This document shows, piece by piece, positions 1 to 12,298 of a stretch of 64,000 nucleotides of DNA. Origin of the DNA: Cryptocoryne crispatula var. balansae. Its lineage: Eukaryota > Streptophyta > Magnoliopsida > Alismatales > Araceae. Positions within the stretch are counted from its first letter, which is position 1, and each line of letters starts with the position of its first letter. The translations under genes and the position numbers were made by a program. The DNA lies in contig CM069935.1 of NCBI GenBank assembly GCA_036172225.1, positions 14,977,297 to 15,041,296 on the forward strand, written 5' to 3'. Below the pieces are notes generated by a model. It was not told the origin of the DNA. It saw nothing but the letters and a program-made list of their open reading frames with translations, and did not search any database.

Positions 1-538
1 AAGAAAAAGAGGTTAGGGCTAACCCTGAATCTGATGAGTTTGTTTCTAATTGTCGTTTTATGTTATTATTTTTATAGTTACTACACTTCACTCAATTCTA
101 ATCCTTCTTTCACTTATTTTCTTGTCTTCTTTGTCTACTAGTTGCATAGGTACATCAATGTGGCATTGGTTGGAGACTCTTCTTCATCGGTCAGCCGAAG
201 TAGAAGAAGGTTGAACCTGCACACACTCTTTCTCGCGCTAAGGCACACACGGTCATCCTTTACTCAACTTGCACTTTATTTCATTTAGAGCGGAACCCAC
301 GGTTATTGTTGACCACATCCTCCAACTTCTTTATGCATTAAGTTTTTTTTCATCCTCACTCTCCTCCCACATGACCCAAACCGTCTCTCCGATGCTCGAG
401 CGATGATGAGAATGGAAAGTTTGGAGATCAACGTGAGTGTGGGACCGAGATGAGAGATTTTTTTCTAAGCTTTTCCTTCCATCTTTCTCATCCCCTTTCT
501 TGAGGTGCCAATCCGCAAACCCATTTTCAGAGTAGATA
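1..538 (+). repeat. Gypsy element 1, 5' LTR (3' part only)
   Basis: This is the end of a long terminal repeat whose beginning lies outside the window. It aligns along its whole length with 9552-10098, the end of the 3' LTR of the same element; both share the GGCTAACC block, the TCGGCCGG-like motif, the CTCGCGCTAAGG segment and the TTGAGGTGCC stretch. The boundary is set where the 3' copy ends in AGTTGACA and this copy reads AGTAGATA, just before a primer binding site. The two copies differ at many positions by eye, so the insertion is old. Confidence 0.85.
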
Positions 539-1377
539 GATTTGTGACAACCACGGTGGGACAACCAATGTCTTTAACCATGCTAGCTTGATTTGTTTGT
601 CTAATTAGTTTCATTCTAATTCAGTTCTAGTCACTAGATTGTTTGTTTTGTTGCATGATTTCTTGTCTTGTTTGCATATTGCATGCTTGATTTACTTACT
701 CCCTTTCATTTCAGGTTTTTGCATATTGATTACTTCTTCTCCTCTTACCCTCTATTTTTACTTTTGCATTAGCTTTTTACATCGGGTACCGAACTTGTTC
801 CGATTCGTAGGACATTCGAGGCGGGAGCTCTCTCTCCCAACACACCCTCACCCTCCAAACACCTTCGGGTAGATTCTAACCTCTCTTCTGGGATATTCCT
901 TCCTAGTTGATATGGTTGTTTCCATCAAAACCTGCATAAGTCCCCATCTGTGGTGTATTCCTCTCTACACGATTGGGCTGGTTGTACCATTCTCCCCAAT
1001 ACCCCGAAGAACCCAAGTACCTACTTATGGTGATTGTGTGACAACCTTTGATCTTAGAGATTGAAGCAATAGGAACCATACCTACTTGAGTGAACAATTG
1101 CTAATAATCTATCTAATATAAGGTTTGAACCCAAAAATTGTCGAGTAGTCATTCTAAAACTTGTTTGCACAACTTGCTTGTTCACCCAAATTGAAAACAA
1201 CAAAAAAATTTTATTCTTTCAAAACACCTAAAACAAAAAAATATCTCTTTAATTTTGCGTACACATTGTTTTCCAACAACATAACTGAAACCAAAAATCA
1301 AACAAAACAAAACACAACAAAAAAATTTCAATTACACATTCCGCTTGTTCTTTCAACCATCTTTTAGAAAGATCAAC
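539..1377 (+). other. Untranslated leader of Gypsy element 1
   Basis: There is no sustained open frame. The stretch contains blocks found at matching places in elements 2 and 3: a GGGAG-CTCTCT-CTCCC stem-loop (823-838), the segment ending in CATAAGTCCCC (about 915-950), a block with GATTGGGCTGGTTGTACCA, and a block around GTGACAACCTT. Short ORFs here do not match between the elements, so the conservation is not for protein. Confidence 0.65.
545..562 (+). promoter_or_regulatory. Primer binding site of Gypsy element 1 (tRNA-Arg type)
   Basis: Starts a few bases inside the 5' LTR and reads TGACAACCACGGTGGGAC. The equivalent in element 4 (63622-63639) reads TGGCGACCACGGTGGGAC, whose complement ends in CCA and resembles the 3' end of a plant tRNA-Arg. 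The tRNA identity is from memory of the Tat lineage. Two changes against element 4 near the 3'-CCA pairing end suggest decay. Confidence 0.6.
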
Positions 1378-2280
1378 ATGATGCCCGTGATGCTAAGGTC
1401 TGGAAGCTATGTCGGGAGGTCGGACTACTTCAAGCAACAAGAGTACGAGTTGGGTCTCTACGAGCTTCAACAACAAGCCATGTCGGGAGGTCCAACTAGA
1501 GAGCCATGTCACTGCTATGGAACCCGAAGTGCAAGGGGTTGCCCATCAGTCTGCTCCATGCAGTGTTGAGTAACTCTTTAAAGAACTATCTCTTCATCTT
1601 AATCCCAAGGCATTGTCAATCATACAATCTCTAGTAAAGAATAAGACGCCTGTCAATCAAGGTCGAGCCAAAGTCAACCGAGCTGTCTCACCTCCCCAAT
1701 CAATGGTTTGGCCTCTTACCATAACCCCACTTGGATAGTCCTGCCATGTTACATCACCTACTCACTCCAATGTGGGTCATTCTTTAGCTTGCTCACCAAC
1801 CCACCTTCCTACCATTCGAGTGTCACGTGCACACTCCTTGGCGAATTCCTCTCCACCCGTTACCAGGGATCAAGAACCCTTGAATTTCCCATCCATAGCA
1901 TCTACATCCCTCCATCACAAACACCAGCCTACCATCGCTACAATGGCTTACGTGATCCCTTCACCCATGTCAATGATTTCTTGAGCAAATCATCTCAATG
2001 GCTAAATGATTGAAGAGCTCTTGCTATTCTTTTTAGGCAATCATTGGATGGTGTAGCCCTAGAATAGTTTTTCTCACTAGGGGAAATAGAAATATGGGAT
2101 TTCAAAATTGTCAAGGAAAAATTCTTGCAATGGTATGGACTGGGCTTTTCAATAATTGGGGAAGCAAAAGTAGACGTGGAATTAATGCAATATCATGATG
2201 AGTTGAGCCCCATGGCTGAGAAGAATATTGATGCTATGCACCAACCAAGGAGCTCTCCTCAACCCCATTCAGATCATCAT
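1378..2280 (+). pseudogene. gag remnant, Gypsy element 1
   Basis: Begins at an ATG followed by codons for a short LRSG-containing peptide, the same position and motif as the gag start of element 2 (LRSGR). The capsid-like core can be read at about 1925-2150: YHRYNG, then DPF.H..DFL, matching YRRYNG and NPFIHIKDFL of element 2. At least two stop codons fall in the core, one just after the LND motif and one where the element 2 protein has a tryptophan, and frame changes occur. It cannot make a full Gag. In life Gag forms the cytoplasmic particle that packages element RNA. The N-terminal part is shared with element 3 on the minus strand (58023-58262). Confidence 0.75.
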
Positions 2281-2690
2281 TATTGGCGAACTCCTTGATG
2301 CCAATTTATTAGGACACCCATGCCCCAACCTCAGCTAGTCATGCAACCCTTGCCAATGGCACAAACAATTGTGCACAATCAAGTTCCTCTTGTCGCTTGT
2401 GCAAATACTTCATTACCTAAACCAGCTTCCCAGCCTTTGACTCCACCAACATTTCTTAAGACCCCTCAGCCAATCATCCGGCCCTTGGCTTCTCAGCCTA
2501 TTCCACCAACAACCCCTCGGCCAACCATTCAAGCCTTGACTCCTCAACCATGTTTACCAATAGCTTCTTAGCCCGAACCGACTTCTATGCTAACACCAAT
2601 TGAACAACCCTTGGCTATTCAATCAATTCCTCAAAATAAGGCTCACCCTAAGTCGGTTAAGGTACTTGTTTCTTCTATTGGTCCTTCCTT

Positions 2691-2942
2691 GTAGAGAAAC
2701 CAGTCACTCCTATCATTCATACTCCTGCCCCGCCAGAGGAACCAATCAATCCAATCATTCCTACTCCTACTATAGTAGATGATTTAGTCACTTCAACCTT
2801 TCATGCCCCTGCCATGGTAGAGGAACTAGTCACTCAAATCATCCATGCTCCTGCCATGGTAGACGATTTGGTCACTTTGACCATTCGTGCTCTTGCCCTG
2901 GCAGAGGAATCAATCACTCCAACCATTTGTGCTCCTACCATG
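2691..2942 (+). repeat. Six tandem 42-bp units, coding-type 14-residue repeat
   Basis: Six consecutive 42-bp units without length change. In the frame used by the ORF at 2814-3164 each unit gives 14 residues of the type VEELVTQIIHAPAM. Units differ by substitution only, so the frame is kept across all six. A Pro-rich stretch with PQP and QPL motifs precedes it (2320-2570). It lies between the gag remnant and the GGGCCC array of element 1. Its function is unknown; it could be a spacer region of the old polyprotein. Confidence 0.75.
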
Positions 2943-3389
2943 GCAGAGGAATCAGCCCCTCAACCTGTCATTGCTATATCTCAATATCAAAATCAGCCAA
3001 TAGGGGAGATTGAACCAAACCCTTCTATCCTTTTGGAATCCCCTAGACTAGGCATACCCTCTTCCCTAGAACAACTTGAGGAGAAGCCTACTGTAGGGAA
3101 CTTAGATGAAGAAATCACAAATTTAGTTTACTATCATTCTAATGATGGACTAGGCAAGGATTAGTTAGGTATAGATCAACCATTACAATCACTAGAATTA
3201 ATCCCTGATGTTGGTCAGATTGAATTGACCCCTAAACTCGGAAGTAAGGAGACCGAATTGGTCAATGAAATGCGGAATGAATCAACAAGCCTCCAGAAGG
3301 GCATAGACCTTAACAAAGGGATACTGGGACCTCCTCCAGCTAGGTAGGCAAATCCCTTAGCATCAATCCTAGGGCCACTGCCCATATCT

Positions 3390-4590
3390 TGTTTTCTCCT
3401 CAATCAACAATCGGGCCCATGGGCCCACAATACATCAATCTTAGGGCTACGACCCTTTACTTATTCTCCTCCCAATCAACTATCGGGCCCACGGGCCTAC
3501 AATTCATCAATCTTAGGGCCACAACCTTATTCTCTTCACAATTACCACCGACTGGGCCCATGGGCCCCCAATTCTTCAATCTTAGGACCACCACCCATAC
3601 TCCATCCCACTCAATTGGGCCCTCAAGCCCCTATTCTACAATTGGGCCCACATGCCCCATTCATTCATCCAGACCCGTATGCCCCTTTTATCCAACAAGG
3701 GCCATGCGCCCCTTTCCTTCAATCGGGCCCATGCGTCCCTTTCCATCAACCAGGCCCACGTGCCCCTTTCCATCAACTTGGCCTATGTGCCCCTCTTCAT
3801 TAACTGGGCTCTTATGCCCCTTTCCATCAACCGGTCCCACATGCCCCTTTTATCCAACTAGGCCTGCGTGCCCCTCTTTATCAACCGGGCTCTTATGCCC
3901 CTTTCCTTCAATCGGGCCCATAAGCCCCTTTTCCCCAACTGGCCCATATGCCCCTTTCCCCAACTGGGCCCACATGCCCCTTTCCTTCAACCAGTCTCAC
4001 GTGCCCAATATTCTCTCCAATCGGTCTCGTGTGCCCACAATTCACCTCAATCGGGCCCGCGTGCCCGCAATTCACCTCAACTAGGCTCACGTGTCCACGT
4101 TTTCCTGCAATCAAGACCATGTGCCCAAATTCCTTCTAAATCGGACCCCCATGCCCATCTTCCATCAACCTCAGGTACACATGCCCACACTCCTTCAACT
4201 TCGGGCCTGCATTCCCCCATTCCTTCATAATCAGGCCCACGTGCCCATACTTCTTCGAAATCGGGCCCCCATGCCCCTACTTCTTCAAATTCGGGTTCAC
4301 ATGTCTATATCTTTCAATGGCACCTGCGAGCCCATCATAAATCTTCCAAATCAAAATCATGCTCCCAACCGTCTAAATTGGGTCCATGTGCCCACTCTTT
4401 TCGTTGGGTCCCTTGGGCTCATCCTCTGATCAAGCTTTCAAGCCCATCACCTCCAATCGGGCCCTCATGTCCATCGACATCAACTGGGCCCTCTGGCCCA
4501 CATTCAACTCTTGTGCCCACATGCCCCATGATTTCGACCATTTCTGGGCTTTCAAGCCCACTATCAACTCCTGGGCCCAAGTACCCACTT
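3390..4590 (+). repeat. GGGCCC hairpin array of Gypsy element 1
   Basis: About forty short units with a spacing near 27-30 bases. Each carries GGGC, a gap of about 5-7 bases, then GCCC, for example TGGGCCCTCTGGCCCA at 4485-4500 and TGGGCTTTCAAGCCCA at 4545-4560. Several frames stay open and give Pro-rich peptides with GP..P motifs, a by-product of composition. A shorter form of the same array follows the G-patch of element 2 (30990-31350), so position and motif are shared between two families. The array replaces the place where pol would be expected. Confidence 0.8.
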
Positions 4591-7500
4591 TAATTCACTT
4601 TTCTTTTCAGGCATGTTCCTCCTCTCCTTTTATTAATTCTCTTTCCTTTTCCAAATTTTGTTTTCAATAAAAATCAAGGTATAGAAATTTCCTAGGTGAT
4701 ACCACAATCTATGCCTTTCTACATCATCAATCTTGACTTTCTCATGCCAAATCAAATCCTCTACATCTTTCACTTCACGGCATGACTTTGACTCTTCGAG
4801 CCAATGTGATATAGACCATGTTAAAAGAGGAGGCAAGGCAAGGCAAGGCAAGTACAAGCAACGCCATCACCAACAATGAACTCCTTCTCTTAGGTATTAC
4901 ATGAAATTGCATTCATCATCATTATGTCATCTGTAAGACAATATTTTTTGAAATGATTTTGAATCTCACCTGACAATCTTACTTGAGAGAAAATTTATGA
5001 TTGACGATAACTACTTTTGTTTTATCAAAATGAATTATTTAACATTGCAAGGCATGTTTACAATTGATTCACCCATGAAATTTAATCTACCTAAAAATTG
5101 GAGAGAACTACTAGTATGACTTGAGTCCGCATATCATAGGTTGTTCTCTAAGAGTCGAGGGTGGATACCATCCCGCACACAACACATCCCAATCCTAAAA
5201 TCTGGATGACCTGACACCCGAGAGAAGCTAGGCAAGCCTTAGAGGTGGAAGGAAAACCCTCACCATATTCTCTTTTATTCGGTCCAAGATAGGCGAAGGG
5301 GATTAGAGGAGGAGAGTATCGAAAGCATCCGCTGCCATAGTAGGAGGCCATCTCGGAAGATCTAACTTCTTAAAAAGGAAAAAGGGTGCCAAAAGATGCG
5401 CAATGAACCCCACAGGTTTAAACAAATATGGGTCTATCTGAATGAGTACCCAAAATGTAGAAAATGAAAAAAAAAGGTACCAAAAGAGGGGCAATGACCC
5501 CACAAGTCAAATCATTTGTCTAAATGTGTGCCACAAAAATAGGTTTGTCAATAAAGAAGAAAAGACCCGAAGAGGCCGAACCCCAACAGGCAATTGGGTG
5601 CAAGTAGAGAAATCTCTCTTGACATCTCCAAAGCCTATCAAGGACTTCCTTATCAATTCTTCATTCTTAACCCCCCAGGGTGTGGGTGGACCAATCAAAT
5701 CAAAGCTAAACTCTAGCCGATAAAAGGTTGAAAGTCAGAAGGAGTCTGGGAAAGGAACCCCTTCTTTTGCACATGGTATCTACCAACAAATCTAGAATAA
5801 CAACCAAGTGATGAGGACTTTTGTCAATACTGATTTTTCTCTTCCAAAAAAAAGTTGAATATTTTCAAAAATTCAAAAAAAATGAATAATTTTAAAATCT
5901 AAAAAATAATTTGAATATTTTCAAAAACACAAAAAATTGAATATTTTCAAAAATTCAAAAAAATCTATTTTTAAAACTTCAAAAAATAAATATTTTCAAA
6001 ATTTTCAAAAAAAATGAATCTTTTCACAAAAACTTCTTTTTCAAATTCCAAAAAAAATTTTCAACACCATGTTTGGTTTGAATTTTCATCTTTACATCCA
6101 TATTTATTTTTAGTCTCTCATGTTTCAAATTTTTTTCATTGCATATTTGTCGTTTTATTTTTTTTACACCCTTAAGAAGGCTATCACCCCTTGATAAAGG
6201 TCAAGGCAGGCCGCACCTTACAAGGGGGATAAGCCATATTGTCATTCTAATCTCCTTTTCTGAGTGTTTCAGGCATGAAGAACAAACACAGAGAATTTTG
6301 CACAACAAGGCGATGCTCGCCACTTCCCTCCCCTGAGGATTCTTAGGATGAGGTGTAACCATAACCTCGACCTCAAGTTTGCTGTGAAACCTTTTGCAAG
6401 ACTTTAATAAGGTGATGCTTGCCCCTTCCCTCCCCTAAAGATTCTTAGGAGGAGGTGTCATCATGACCTCGACCTCTACTTTGCTGAGGAACTTTTTCTT
6501 TGTGTTTTTATCAAGACACTTGAACTCTTTTGTGAGAATGCGTGGCATCACACCGCAAACTCACTGTTACCATTTTACTTCTTAGCATATATTAGGTGCA
6601 TTACTACCTATTTTATGCATTGATGTTGAAGACTGTAAATGCGAAGAAGACTAGACCCGAGATCCCCTCCATCAAAATCCACGATAGTCGAGTCATTCTT
6701 CATACTCATGGATAAGCCAAAATTAAATATCAGGGGATGATGGTTCCCGATTGGGTATCCTAACCTCCGATGTTCAATCTATATCTTTAACTATCTTTTA
6801 AATAATTTTTGACTTTTTTAGCTCAGCATGCATCATATAGTTTTGCATTAGTTCCTAACCTCCGATGTTCAATCATCTCAGCATCCCTCTGTGGTCATCA
6901 CATCCTCTGAATCTCACTAGGTCTCTTCATTCCATCATTTATCCCAATTCTAATCTTTTCAATAACCCACCGTGTTCGTTAACCCCAGTGTGTCTATCAC
7001 CTATTGTAATCACCTTGTGTCCTTCAACATATTTCATTTCCATCCCACCACAGTCTCATGCAACACTTTCTTTCTACTTCTCCCACCGTGGTAGTACCCA
7101 TTTTCTATCCCACTATGGGCACCCATTTCGATCATCATTCTTGTGCCAACATTATTCTTATGGTCTATTAATTGAGTTTAAACATTTGCCTTTAGGAATC
7201 TGAAATCATTTCATTCTAAATCAAATCATGTCTTTTAGAAAACTTAAATGAATATGAGAGCCTGAATATGCTTGATTAGTATTCTTTTATTTTACAAAAT
7301 AACTCTCTTTTTAAACTTTAGCCCATCACAGTACAGGTGCAGCGCAAAGATCGGGTTGCTTGCTGATGAGGAACCTACGAACCCATGATTCAGGGACTCC
7401 CAATTGTGTTGGGGGTTGGATACTCTTCTCTCCTACCCATGTCACATCTTTTACCAATTGAATGTAAGAAGTCTTGATGAAATGTGGCAGTAATCCATGT

Positions 7501-7700
7501 AACATGAAGAGATTTCCTTTGCCAAATTTGGTCGATGAGCATCTCTATATCTACACCTTGATGCCACCTTTTCAGTCCATTGCCATTTCTTTGCACTACA
7601 TTCCATTATAATTCATTTCACTTTACTACATTTCATTACATTTCACTTCTCTTTGCTACATACCATTCCCTTAAAAAGCCGACAACAAAGTGAGGCAAGC
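4591..7700 (+). other. 3' noncoding region of Gypsy element 1
   Basis: No reverse transcriptase, RNase H or integrase can be read. From about 5150 the sequence aligns with 32680-34070 of element 2: the GGAGAGTATCGAAA stretch, two copies of a CCAAAAGA-GGGCAATGACCCC module (5388-5420 and 5477-5509), A-rich blocks with AAAATTCAAAAA (5820-6060), the CACCCCTTGATAAAGG segment (about 6187), and a closing CACCTTTTCAGTCCA block near the LTR. The final bases before the LTR (GTGAGGCAAGC) correspond to those before the 3' LTR of element 2 and mark the polypurine tract position. Confidence 0.65.
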
Positions 7701-10098
7701 TATAGACATGGCGATTTGGCATTATTTAGAGCTTAAACTCTTATTCCATTGGCAACATCTCTTTTAAACCATTAAAATCAAATTGAACCATCCTTTTGGA
7801 TGAGCCAAGGAGCTTACTATAAATCTGAAAACAAGCTATGGATCTGTAATCAAATCCATGTTTTCCAAATGAGAGCCCATATGACTTTCATGTTGCTCTT
7901 GGTGGTGTGCCAGATTATTCTTTTCCCAGCATATCCTCAATTTACAAATTTTTCACAGGATTTTGTGGGCGTCCATTGAAGAAGTCATAAACATTAATAA
8001 TCTTCCTCTCTGAGTCCTCTTTTAGTGCAATAAACAGCATTCAATTCCGATCTCTAGTTTGTCTGCAGTGCCCTTTGGAAGTCAGATGCACAACTTTGTC
8101 CACACATAGCACCAATCAAGACCAATGAAGTGCATGCCCAGCCATTTGATCACATCCATGACCAAATTCACGACCTTCCTTTCTTTTTTTCTCTTTCATA
8201 TTATTTGGATAAATTTTTGGAAGCTTCATGACAAAAATTAGCATCATCAAATGATGGCAATCCAACTTATTGTCTTATACATCAAAACTTGATATTTTTA
8301 GATTATATTTGTTTCCTCTTCAAGTGGAGACATATTTTGAACATAAGGAAGGTGATCCACAGTTTTAATCCTTATAAATAAGTTGGGTAAGTTTTCATAA
8401 GCCTCGTGATGAAAATTAGCAGCATTAAATAGAGGAAATCCAACTTATGGTCGAATGTATCAAAATTTGCTATTTTTTAATTGTTTCTCATCTGCTATAA
8501 AGGAAGACCCATATGAACTACGTAAGATTGGAATACCCATCCTCCATCACACTTATACTCATATTAAAGCCACCCTAGGCTCATCCTATCCTCCCCAAAT
8601 TGTTCTCTCTTCGTCCTGGTGTCCGGAAATCATCCCAAAGTGAAAAGAAGTCAGTCTATGCTCCGACGTGCTGCACTTCTGATCATCAACTTCTACATAT
8701 CTCCTTGATCATTTTCCAGCCAGACCTCCTTCAAAATAAGTGTTCTTCATAGAGCTTTATTTCATCCCCAACAAACGAAGATCAATACTGACATCGCCTC
8801 TACTTGTTACAGCTTCCACACCAGTGTTGCATAGACAGATCTGGAGTCTCCTCTTCTTGGTCATCATCTTCTCAGTCAATTTCACTACACTTACTTGCAA
8901 ATTCAGCCTATACATCCTTCATAAAAATTGTTTCTCAGTAATTCCTCTTTTATCTTCAATAAGAATCATTCAATTCAAATATCTATGGTGCCCATAGCAC
9001 GTCCTACATTGACATTGCACTAGGAGTTTCTAGAATTTCACTGTCCAAGATCTGCCTTATCAGGTAAATTCAAATAATCTATAATAAGATTCAATCAAAA
9101 GTGTATGCATTATAAATAATCCTTTTCAAGTCTTATTTGCTTTGAAACAAATGGGATTCCATTCTGATTTCCGGATTGTCTGTGGTGATCACTTCAACAA
9201 AGTCACACAATCTGTAACTGTTTCCAGTTTCCATCCACCTCCATAATTTATACAGGGTTGTAAGGACATATTGAGAAGAAGTTATCAACATAGAAACTCT
9301 TCCTCTCCAAGTTCTCTATCCATTTCCATAGACAACACTTGATTTTGACATCAGTGTTGTTTGCTACGATCTTTGCATCAGAGCTACGCAGTTTACATTT
9401 AATCTGTCCAACCCGGTTGCCACTTTGCATGGGTTGTGTTATCTTTAATCATTCATATTCTCTTTTCTACCTCTTCATTCATATTATTTAGTTCATATTT
9501 AAGCATCATTTTTATTTAGTTTTGCATCATTTCATACATCATAGAAAACCAAAGAAAAAGGGGTCAGGGCTAACCCCAAATCCAGTGAGTTTGTTTCTAA
9601 TTGCCATTTTATGTTATTATTTTTATAGTTACTACACTTCACTCAGTTTTAATCCTTATTTCAGTTGTTTTCTTGTCTTCTTTGTCTACTAGTTGCACAG
9701 GTACATCAAGCTAGCATTGGTTGGAAACTCTTCTTCATCGGCCGGCCGAAGAAGAAGAAGAAGATTGAACTTGCACACTCTTTCTCGCGCTAAGGTACAC
9801 ACGGTCATCTTTTACCCAACTTGCACTTTATTTCATTTAAAGCGGAACCCACGGTTCATGGCGACCACATCCTCCAACCTCTTTATGCATTAAGTTCTTT
9901 TCCATCCTCACTCTTTTCCCACATGACCTAAACCGTCTCTCTAGTGCTTGAGCGACGCCGAGAGAGGAAAGTTCGGGGACCAATGTGAGTGTGGGACCGA
10001 GGTGAGAGAGGTTTTTCCGAGCTTTTCTTTCCATCTTTCTCATCCCCTTTCTTGAGGTGCCGATATGTATGATGAAAAATCCGTTTTCGGAGTTGACA
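7701..10098 (+). repeat. 3' LTR of Gypsy element 1
   Basis: Starts TATAGACATGGCGATTTGGC, equivalent to the TGTAGACACGCAATTTTGGC start of element 2, after the same GAGGCAAGC tail. It ends AGTTGACA by comparison with the 5' copy. At about 2.4 kb it is longer than the LTRs of elements 2 and 4. It contains an internal duplication (8212-8312 against 8386-8484) and modules also seen in the minus-strand LTR at 60015-62215, for example 9245-9430 against 60790-60930. The bases ACACT that follow could be the target duplication, but the 5' flank is outside the window. Confidence 0.8.
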
Positions 10099-10475
10099 AC
10101 ACTTATTATTCCTATGGTCATATATGTAGGTAGTAGGCCTATAAGTAAATCTATTTACGTATGAAAAAATGACATACCAATTATTTTGTCCATAGGTAAA
10201 GTCCAACTTACTTGTAGTGATGCATTAAATTAGGTGCAAGTTCCATGAAAGATTACATATGCAATAGGGCATGTGTTCTATATATGTAAGATCACAAATT
10301 GTTTGCATTCAAAAGTGTAAGAAAGAAAATATTAGTTATGACATGACATTTTGTTCAACACTCTATTGGTCTTACAAGTTCAACATCGTAAACATTATAG
10401 TATGTCTACAGAAAGGTAAAATCTTCTTGTTTAGTTAGTTGCATGTGTTGTATCATGTTGTCATTGATTATGTTA

Positions 10476-10660
10476 GGCCATGTTTGGTAGTTGTATTAAA
10501 CACCTTTATCATTATCAATTTTGAAACATTAGTGCAAAGAAAGTATGATATGTAATACAAGTGTCTGCTTTATCAATATTGATATTGATACTCCATCATC
10601 TACAAATATTAATGTTAAATTTGTTATAGCGGCATTTTTGTTACTCTAACCATACAGACC
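10476..10660 (-). mobile_element. MITE copy 3, reverse orientation
   Basis: Read on the minus strand it starts with GTTAGAGTAACAAAAATG and follows the copy at 12057-12298: GGAGTATCAATATCAA, then GACACTTGTATTACAT, then TTGCACTA. It ends in a CCAAACATGGCC-type terminus. No clear target duplication remains. Confidence 0.6.
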
Positions 10661-11473
10661 ACTAGTCATTGCATCTACATGATTAAAGAAGGGTTTTATT
10701 TTTAAGAGTTTTTTAAGTGCATGGACATGTAATAAAGTCTTTCACCTCATTAAAAAATAGAATGCATGCTTAATTAATTTGAAAATAAAAATGATTGTTT
10801 TAAACTTGTTGAATTATAATCTATCTTTTACATTATTATGTATATTTGTAAATAAATATTTTGAACATTTGATATTTGACAATCTTGGTAAGTAGACATC
10901 ATTGTAGCAACTTGTTCAATTTATGTGACTCTTACTACTCTTCTAAAATTTTATAGTGATTTAGAATAGAATAGTAAAGACATAGAAGTTTTGGAATTCA
11001 AAAAACATCTTGATGGTTCAAGAACTATAATGATATCTAGATTTGAAAAAAATTTTGAAGTAAAACATTGTTGGGTCAGTTTTATTGTAAATACATTATA
11101 ATATTTAAAATATAAATTATTAGAATTGTCAACTGAAGTTATTGAGACTCAAATTTAATATTATCACCTATATTTAAAACTGATAACTTTCTGAGGGATT
11201 ATTTTTTTCTTAATTATATTGATCTGCTTATTTCAGTAGGTATTACCGTATGAGGCATAACAATTTTGTAAATAGAAATTTTAAAAACTTTTGTAAAACT
11301 ACATGGGGTATGTTTTCATAGTATTCCATGGCTTCTTGATGGTGCCTACTTGGACCATCGTGTTTCCCTTCAAGAGGAAGCAATGGGGTGAGTGGAAAGG
11401 GACAGAAAAGCACCTCGTTCATTGATTCTATTCTTTTTAGAAAGAGAGAGAGAATGTTCCCTATTTTTCTTAA

Positions 11474-11716
11474 TGGCCCGTTTGGTTAGAGTTTTAAATT
11501 TGATACTATATCAATATTGATATTGATAATTTTAGAAGTTGGAGTATCAATATCAAAATTGATACAAGTTGACACTTGTATTACATAATGTGCTTTGTTT
11601 TCACTACCAATTTCAAAATTGATATTCCTAACCAAACACTTCTTAATTATTATTAGGAATATCAATTTTAAAATTGATAGTGATAGAGGCATCAAATAGT
11701 GTTACCAAACGGGGCC
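11474..11716 (+). mobile_element. Tourist-like (PIF/Harbinger-type) MITE, copy 1
   Basis: The ends read GGCCCGTTTGGTTAGAG and, reversed, GGCCCCGTTTGGTAACACT, an imperfect terminal inverted repeat. TAA stands on both sides (11471-11473 and 11717-11719), as expected for this superfamily. The inside is AT-rich with many TATCAATATTGATA palindromes. It has no coding capacity. Confidence 0.75.
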
Positions 11717-12056
11717 TAAAGCATTGAGTTCTTCTATATCTACCTAGAAGGAGGTGAGGAGAGGAACAAAAACTTGTGATTGAAATTTTAATCATCAAGA
11801 GCATTATTTTCAGAACTTCCTATCATATGATCAAACATACAGTATTTACATAGCCATAACATGAGGTTGATAGAGATATTATGTATGTTCATAACTGACC
11901 AAGTGCTAACAAATGTGAACACTTACCGACTTAAATGAAGGTAACCTAATTTGGATACTCAACTAATTAAAGTACTAATAAGTAATAACATTATGGCTTC
12001 TGCTATTTTTCTTTCTCTTCACAGAAAGAATAGACGTTGTGGACAACCATTCTTGT

Positions 12057-12298
12057 GACATGTTTGGTTAGAGTATCAAAAATGATACTATATTAATATT
12101 GATATTCATATTTCTAATAGTTGAAGTATCAATATCAAAATTGATACATGTTGACACTTGTATTACATTGCATGTATTGTTTGCACTACAAATTTCAAAT
12201 TAATACTATTAGCCAAACATCTCTGGGTGATTACCATCAATATTAATATTAAAATTGATAGCGATAAAGATGCTTGGTAGTGTTACCAAATAGGGTCT
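12057..12298 (+). mobile_element. MITE copy 2, same family
   Basis: It aligns with 11474-11716 end to end: TGTTTGGTTAGAGTATCAA at the left, TGACACTTGTATTACAT in the middle and TAGTGTTACCAAATAGGG at the right. It is more diverged than copy 1. Confidence 0.7.

Noticed and set aside
3390..4590. Collagen-like or Pro-rich cell wall protein gene in the GGGCCC array
   Set aside because: Several frames are equally open, the frame does not persist through the array, and the place corresponds to the post-protease region of element 2.
11486..11695. Minus-strand ORF of 69 codons
   Set aside because: It lies wholly within a MITE and consists of TATCAATATTGATA palindromes.
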